From Spirochaetota bacterium (GTDB taxonomy: Bacteria > Spirochaetota > Spirochaetia > Treponematales > Rectinemataceae), in contig JAEZSM010000216.1 in the NCBI GenBank assembly GCA_023421875.1, forward strand, positions 1 through 6,063: a stretch of DNA of 6,063 bases, in the 5' to 3' direction. Below the pieces are notes generated by a model, which did no database searches, was not told where the DNA came from, and worked only from the letters and a program-made list of their open reading frames with translations. Shown here piece by piece: positions 1-4,175 of this stretch. Each line of letters opens with the position of its first letter. The stretch's first letter is position 1. The position numbers and the translations under genes are program-made.

Positions 1-3000
1 ATCCATCCGCGACAGTCAAGGCCGGGAGAACAGCTTTCAATCCCGCGGGGGATCCTGGTCAGTCGATATTGAACATCGAACAGAGCGGCTCGGCCGAGCG
101 CCTATGGAAAGCCTCGGTCCTGGATTCCAAGGGCCAGAGCGTCAAGTCCTGGGAATTCTCGGGAAGGCCTGAGAATATTGCCTGGAATGGTATTGGTGAT
201 TCAGGGTTTCTGGTGCCCGACGGCAACTACAGGTACTTGATCAGCTCCACCGATGAATCGGGCAATGCCTTTGCGTCCAAGGAAGTTCCCTTTGAGGTGG
301 ATACCCGTAAAAAAGAACTTCGTCTTGCGGCTGACAGTCTTGCCTTCAGTCCTAATGGAGACGGGGTCAAGGACAGCCTGGGCTTCAGTGCCGACGCCAC
401 CGACTCGTCCAGGCTGGAAGCCTGGAAAATGTGGATAGTGGCCGGTGACGTGTCGGCGAGCGGGCAACCCCCGAGGCCGGTAAAATCCTGGCAGGGCGCT
501 GCAGTCTTGCCCAGGAGCTTCGAATGGAATGGGCAGTCCGACGTGGGCGTAGCCGTACCCGACGGCGAGTATTCGGCGCTTTTAAGCCTTTCGTATCCCA
601 ACGGAGATACGGCTGAGGCTGCTGTCGGCCCCTTCGTGGTAGACAGGATCGCCCCGAGGGCTACGGTGTCACTTTCGACAAAACTCTTCTCGCCCAACGG
701 CGACGGGACACTGGATACCGTCAGCATAGTACAGGAAGCGGCTACGTCCGATGACAGATGGGAGGCGAGCATTCGCAGCCTGGGTGGCGATCTGCTGAGA
801 AGCTGGGTCTGGGAAGACAGGCTCGAGACACTCGTGTGGGACGGAAGGGATTCCACCCAGGCGATCGTGGCCGATGGCACCTACTATTACGAATTGAAAT
901 CCAGCGATGCCGGTGGCAACAGCTACAGTTCCGGAAGGCTTGCCGTGGCCGTGGAGACTGAGAAAAAGGCCGTTCGGCTGGATATCGACCAGCGAGCCTT
1001 CAGCCCGAATGGAGACGGGCAGCGGGATGAACTCGGCATAGGCATCATTATCCAAGCTCCGGAGAGGGTAAAGGATTACGAACTTATCATTGTCGCCCAG
1101 GATGGACCTTCGGCCATGTCGGTTGTGCGGACCTGGAAGGGTTCGGGCGCCGCTCCCCAGCGCATTGTTTGGAAAGGCGAGAGCGATTCGGGCGTTCCTG
1201 CCCCCGACGGCAGGTACGCCGCCAGCATTCGGGTCAATTATTTCAATGGAGACCTTATAGAAGCCCCCACGCCCGGATTCCTCATGGACAGGATCGCTCC
1301 GAGGATCGACGTATCGGCTTCACTTGAGATTATCTCTCCCAATGGTGATGGCAGATCCGATACGGTGGAGATTCGGCAGAATTCCCTTAAGGGAGATGAC
1401 TGGAAGGCCAGCATACGGGCGGCGGATGGAAGGCTAGTGAAGAGCTATTCCTGGAAAGACGAGGCTACCGGCTTTGTATGGGACGGAAGGGACGAGACCG
1501 GAGCCCTCGTGCGGGACGGGCTCTACCGCTACCAGGCCGAGTCGACAGACCTTGCCGGCAATACGACGCTCAGCAGAGAGTTGAGCATAGCGGTTGAGAC
1601 TGAGAAGAAAACGGTCCGCCTGGATGCGGACGCACAGGCCTTCAGTCCGAACGGCGACGGTAAGCGCGATAGGCTCCTTCTGGGCCTGCGCGCCCAGTAT
1701 CCCGAGCGAGTCAAGAGCTATGAGCTTACGATAGTCCAGTCCAGCGGCGGTGATTCCTCCTTGCCGGTCAAGAGCTGGAAGGGATCCTCCGACATACGCA
1801 GCCAGTATTACTGGGACGGTTTTACCGACTCAGGGATTCCCGCTCCCGACGGTTCCTACTACGCTAGGCTGACTGTGCTCTATAGCAATGACGATTTGCA
1901 CCAGCAGGAGATAGGGCCTCTCTTGGTTGACAGAATTGCTCCCCAGGCAGAGCTGCGAAGCTCGGCCGCAATCTTCTCGCCTAACGGTGACGGGCGCACC
2001 GATACGGTGGAAATTATACAATATGCTTTGCCCGGCGACGTGTGGCAGGGCCAGATCACCGACTCGAGTTCCAGGATCGTCAGGTCTTGGACCTGGGAGA
2101 AGGGCTTGAGTTCAATAGTCTGGGATGGAAAGAATCAGGCTGGCAGCCTGGTTCCCGATGGCCTGTATTACTACGAATTGCGCTCGATTGATCAGGCTGA
2201 AAACAGCTTTGTCTCCTCGAAGCTGCCCATTGAAGTGGATGCGGCTGGCAAGACTGTGCGTCTCGATGTGGACCAGAAGGCCTTCAGCCCAAATGGAGAC
2301 GGCGTGAAGGATTCTTTGTACATCAATATCCTGGCGCCCAAGGCCCAGACTATTTCCGAGTACGAGGTAGCGGTATTCTCCCTCGACGCAGGGGGCAACA
2401 AGCAGGCGAGCCCGGTGCGGATATGGAGGGGCTCGGCTGACCTCAAGGACCAGTACGTCTGGGACGGTAGGACCGAGTCCGGCATAATGGCGCCCGACGG
2501 TGAGTACCAGGTTACGGCAAGAATTCTCTACCGAAACGACGACCTCTTCAATCTGGCCAGTCCTAAGATCCTGGTGGACAGAGTTGCGCCAAAGGTGAGT
2601 GTTTCGGCCACGCCTATGCTCTTCTCGCCCAATGGCGACGGGAACAAGGACACGATCACGATAAGTCAGAATTCTAGCCAGGGCGACGACTGGACCGGCA
2701 GGATGCGGAACGCCGCAGGCCTTGTGGTGCGGAGCTGGAGCTGGAAGATTAAGGCGCGCAGCTTTGTCTGGGACGGAAAGGACTCTTCCGGCAGGGTTGT
2801 CGCCGACGGCATATATTCCTACGAGGTCGGCGCCAGCGATGCAGCGGGCAATGCGGCTTCCGCCAGGGTCAACGGTATACGGATCGATGCATCGACTTCC
2901 CGGGTTTATGTAACAGCCTCGGACAATGGCATGTCGCCCAATGGTGACGGTATAAGGGACGAGGTTTCCTTTACCATTGTAGTCGAACGAAGGGAGGGAA

Positions 3001-3998
3001 TCGAATCCTGGCGCTTCTCGCTCTTGGATACCCAGGGTGTGGAGCGGAGCTTCTTCGGTAGCGCAGGCTCTGATGTACCCGCCAGACTGGTATGGGATGG
3101 CAGAGATCTGCAGGGACAGGTCGTCCAGGGCGAATACGTGGGCAAACTGGTGGTGACGTACGAAAAAGGCGACGTAGCCCAAGCCACGAGCACCCCGGTA
3201 CTGGTGGACGTGGACCCGCCCGCGGTGACTATCAACGTGAGGCCCGAGTACTTCAGCCCCGATGACGATGGTGTGGACGACAGACTGAGTTTTGACATTC
3301 AGGTGGATGCAGCGGCCGGCGTGGTGGACTGGAAACTCGAAGTATTTGAGGCTGCGATCGTCGAATCGAGCAATCCCAACGCGGTGAGCTCAGAGCGGCT
3401 CTTTAAGGACTGGAGCGGAGAGGGAAAGCCTCCCGCTACGATAACCTGGGACGGCAAGTCTTCCAGGGGCGAGCTTGTGGAATCGGCCACCGATTACCGC
3501 TTCAGCTTTGCGGCCCGGGACCAGCTGGGCAACAGTACGACGGTTTCGGGAATCATCGCCGTGGATGTGCTAGTGATACGGGATGGCGACAGGCTCAAGA
3601 TTAAGGTACCCTCCATTGTCTTCAGGGCCAATTACGCTGACTTTGTGGGCCTTGCGCCCGAGATTGTGGCACGCAACGAGCAGGTAGTGGCCAGGATAGC
3701 CCAAATCCTTAACAAGTTCCCGGATTATAGGGTGAGGATTGAAGGCCATGCCAACAACGTGGCAAAAATGCTGGGCTACTCCCAGGCCAGGATCCAGGCA
3801 GAGGAGACTAAGGAATTGATACCGCTCTCCACAGGAAGGGCGGAGCTCGTGCGCACCATGCTGGTGGGCAATGGCGTGGACGCAAGAAGACTGAGCGTGG
3901 AGGGCTTGGGTTCGAGTGAGCCGGTGGTGAGTTTCTTCGATGTGGAAAACCGATGGAAGAACCGGCGCGTGGAGTTCGTGCTCATAAAGAATCAATAG
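1..3998 (+). CDS. Giant FlgD-Ig-like repeat protein with C-terminal OmpA domain (5' partial)
   Basis: This is probably a cell-envelope fibre or scaffold protein bound non-covalently to peptidoglycan. The frame is open from the first complete codon (position 3) to the TAG at 3996-3998, about 1331 residues. A TTG at 69 could be read as a start, but codons 3-68 already encode the start of a repeat (AFNPAGDPG at 33-59), so the true start and any signal peptide lie upstream. Ten Ig-like modules follow in alternating A and B types (36-3251). Most carry FSPNGDGxxD at the start and WDGxxxxGxxxxDGxY in the middle; the latter resembles the FlgD Ig-like family, and the former resembles loops in gliding-motility/CHU_C-type domains. 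A hybrid cap module (3252-3605) and an OmpA-like domain (3606-3995) end the protein. No frameshift or internal stop is seen. The transcript ends at the terminator near 4050-4087. Domain calls are firm, but cellular location and role are inferred. Adhesin, motility factor and structural spacer are all possible. Confidence 0.93.
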   Translation, partial: PSATVKAGRTAFNPAGDPGQSILNIEQSGSAERLWKASVLDSKGQSVKSWEFSGRPENIAWNGIGDSGFLVPDGNYRYLISSTDESGNAFASKEVPFEVDTRKKELRLAADSLAFSPNGDGVKDSLGFSADATDSSRLEAWKMWIVAGDVSASGQPPRPVKSWQGAAVLPRSFEWNGQSDVGVAVPDGEYSALLSLSYPNGDTAEAAVGPFVVDRIAPRATVSLSTKLFSPNGDGTLDTVSIVQEAATSDDRWEASIRSLGGDLLRSWVWEDRLETLVWDGRDSTQAIVADGTYYYELKSSDAGGNSYSSGRLAVAVETEKKAVRLDIDQRAFSPNGDGQRDELGIGIIIQAPERVKDYELIIVAQDGPSAMSVVRTWKGSGAAPQRIVWKGESDSGVPAPDGRYAASIRVNYFNGDLIEAPTPGFLMDRIAPRIDVSASLEIISPNGDGRSDTVEIRQNSLKGDDWKASIRAADGRLVKSYSWKDEATGFVWDGRDETGALVRDGLYRYQAESTDLAGNTTLSRELSIAVETEKKTVRLDADAQAFSPNGDGKRDRLLLGLRAQYPERVKSYELTIVQSSGGDSSLPVKSWKGSSDIRSQYYWDGFTDSGIPAPDGSYYARLTVLYSNDDLHQQEIGPLLVDRIAPQAELRSSAAIFSPNGDGRTDTVEIIQYALPGDVWQGQITDSSSRIVRSWTWEKGLSSIVWDGKNQAGSLVPDGLYYYELRSIDQAENSFVSSKLPIEVDAAGKTVRLDVDQKAFSPNGDGVKDSLYINILAPKAQTISEYEVAVFSLDAGGNKQASPVRIWRGSADLKDQYVWDGRTESGIMAPDGEYQVTARILYRNDDLFNLASPKILVDRVAPKVSVSATPMLFSPNGDGNKDTITISQNSSQGDDWTGRMRNAAGLVVRSWSWKIKARSFVWDGKDSSGRVVADGIYSYEVGASDAAGNAASARVNGIRIDASTSRVYVTASDNGMSPNGDGIRDEVSFTIVVERREGIESWRFSLLDTQGVERSFFGSAGSDVPARLVWDGRDLQGQVVQGEYVGKLVVTYEKGDVAQATSTPVLVDVDPPAVTINVRPEYFSPDDDGVDDRLSFDIQVDAAAGVVDWKLEVFEAAIVESSNPNAVSSERLFKDWSGEGKPPATITWDGKSSRGELVESATDYRFSFAARDQLGNSTTVSGIIAVDVLVIRDGDRLKIKVPSIVFRANYADFVGLAPEIVARNEQVVARIAQILNKFPDYRVRIEGHANNVAKMLGYSQARIQAEETKELIPLSTGRAELVRTMLVGNGVDARRLSVEGLGSSEPVVSFFDVENRWKNRRVEFVLIKNQ
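36..3251 (+). repeat. Coding array of five A-B Ig-like super-repeats
   Basis: The motif FSPNGDG, or a variant, begins at 36 (degenerate FNPAGDP), 345, 687, 999, 1332, 1641, 1974, 2283, 2622 and 2931. Spacings alternate: A modules (36, 687, 1332, 1974, 2622) are 309 or 312 bp, and B modules (345, 999, 1641, 2283, 2931) are 342, 333, 333, 339 and 321 bp. A modules carry GDDW-like and RSWxW segments, an AGN-like turn, and usually end in VETEKKxVRLD or a relative. B modules carry a YE or W strand, a WxGS-like segment, WDGxxxSGxxAPDGxY, a YxNxD segment, and end in VDRIAPxxxVS. Codons in the motif differ between copies (aatggagac versus aacggcgac), so the duplications are old and the protein sequence is under selection. 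B1 has WNG for WDG, and B5 ends in DVDPP rather than DRIAP, so the outer copies are the most diverged. Confidence 0.92.
3252..3605 (+). other. Hybrid cap module between repeat array and OmpA domain
   Basis: This module opens with FSPDDDGVDD, a more acidic form of the array motif. Its first half follows the B pattern: VDWKLEVFE, then a long loop with a WSGEG segment leading to ITWDG. Its second half follows the A pattern, with a DQLGNS turn and a final strand IIAVDV. It lacks the DRIAP ending and leads into VIRDGDRLKIK, a short bridge to the OmpA domain. It therefore looks like a fusion of half a B and half an A module that closes the array. The boundary with the OmpA domain is approximate. 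Confidence 0.7.
3606..3995 (+). other. OmpA-like peptidoglycan-binding domain (C-terminal)
   Basis: The OmpA family pattern is clear. A first strand SIVFRANYADF (3612-3644) is followed by a helix with IAQILNKFPDYRVRIEGHAN (3696-3755), then LSTGRAELV (from 3825), RLSVEGLGSSEP, and the closing NRRVEF (3960-3977). In the family this fold binds the peptide stem of peptidoglycan non-covalently in the periplasm. Two features depart from the textbook form. The usual GHTD or GYTD is GHAN, so the stem-peptide-contacting Asp is Asn (3753-3755), while the partner Arg in LSxxRA is kept (3837-3839). The segment between them is about 13 residues longer than in E. coli OmpA and rich in charge (EETKEL). Both match what I recall of spirochaete OmpA-family proteins. 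Confidence 0.9.
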
Positions 3999-4021
3999 AA
4001 AAGTAAAGAATCAATAAAAAG
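3985..4021 (+). repeat. 19-bp tandem duplication across the stop codon
   Basis: Positions 3985-4003 and 4004-4021 are two adjacent copies of the same unit. The first 13 bases (taaagaatcaata) are identical, and the second copy lacks one G in the tail (gaaaag versus aaaag). The first copy contains the last codons and the TAG stop of the large gene. The second copy is non-coding and shifted by one frame. It looks like a replication-slippage duplication that left the protein end unchanged. Confidence 0.8.
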
Positions 4022-4027
4022 CGGATA

Positions 4028-4043
4028 TCCGGATCGTTCCGGA
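4028..4043. other. Small hairpin tccgga-tcgt-tccgga
   Basis: Two copies of the palindrome tccgga (4028-4033 and 4038-4043) are separated by tcgt and can form a 6-bp stem with a 4-base loop. It lies just upstream of the terminator and has no T-tract. It may be chance or a minor 3'-end structure. Confidence 0.3.
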
Positions 4044-4049
4044 AACGTT

Positions 4050-4087
4050 AAAGGCCGCCCCGGGGTGCCCCAGGGCGGCCTTTTTAT
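4050..4087 (+). terminator. Rho-independent terminator of the large repeat gene
   Basis: The arms aaaggccgccc (4050-4060) and gggcggccttt (4073-4083) pair perfectly over 11 bp. The 12-base loop contains a further gggg/cccc pairing (4062-4065 with 4068-4071, at most 3-4 bp) after one C-A mismatch. The T run (4081-4085, then tat) continues directly from the right arm. The hairpin starts 52 bases after the stop at 3998 and is oriented to end plus-strand transcription. On the minus strand it would be followed by only TTT, so it is at best a weak bidirectional terminator for the convergent antiporter gene. Confidence 0.9.
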
Positions 4088-4146
4088 ATCCCGGTTCCTG
4101 CTTACGTGCAGAAGAGGGTACGTACTCAGATAAAGCAGAATCGGAA

Positions 4147-4170
4147 CGAACTTGGTCGCAACAAGGTTCG
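4147..4170 (-). terminator. Weak inverted repeat after the antiporter gene, possible terminator
   Basis: The arms cgaacttg (4147-4154) and caaggttcg (4162-4170) pair with one bulged G around a 7-base loop. On the minus strand the hairpin begins 6 bases after the TAG stop (4176-4178) and is followed by ttccgattctgcttt, a broken T-rich stretch. The position suits a terminator or mRNA end structure, but the T-tract is poor and the stem is AT-containing and bulged. Confidence 0.25.
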
Positions 4171-4175
4171 AGGAA

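Noticed and set aside
69..71. TTG as the translation start of the large gene
   Set aside because: The frame is open back to the left edge, the upstream codons encode a repeat motif in register, and no signal peptide or clear ribosome binding site precedes the TTG.
227..880. 217-codon minus-strand open frame with repeated SPLG stretches
   Set aside because: The SPLG motifs are the antisense reading of the SPNGDG codons. There is no independent sign of coding.
2112..3182. 356-codon open frame on the minus strand inside the repeat gene
   Set aside because: Its translation is rich in His, Arg and Pro with no recognisable domain. It mirrors the repeat period of the plus-strand gene, so it is a by-product of repetitive, GC-rich coding sequence.
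36..3251. Regular repeats as a CRISPR array or non-coding satellite
   Set aside because: The units are over 300 bp, remain in frame throughout and are conserved at the protein level, so they are coding domain repeats.
4088..4146. Possible promoter or small RNA in the intergenic region
   Set aside because: No convincing -10/-35 pair or stable structured RNA is visible, and both genes end here rather than start.
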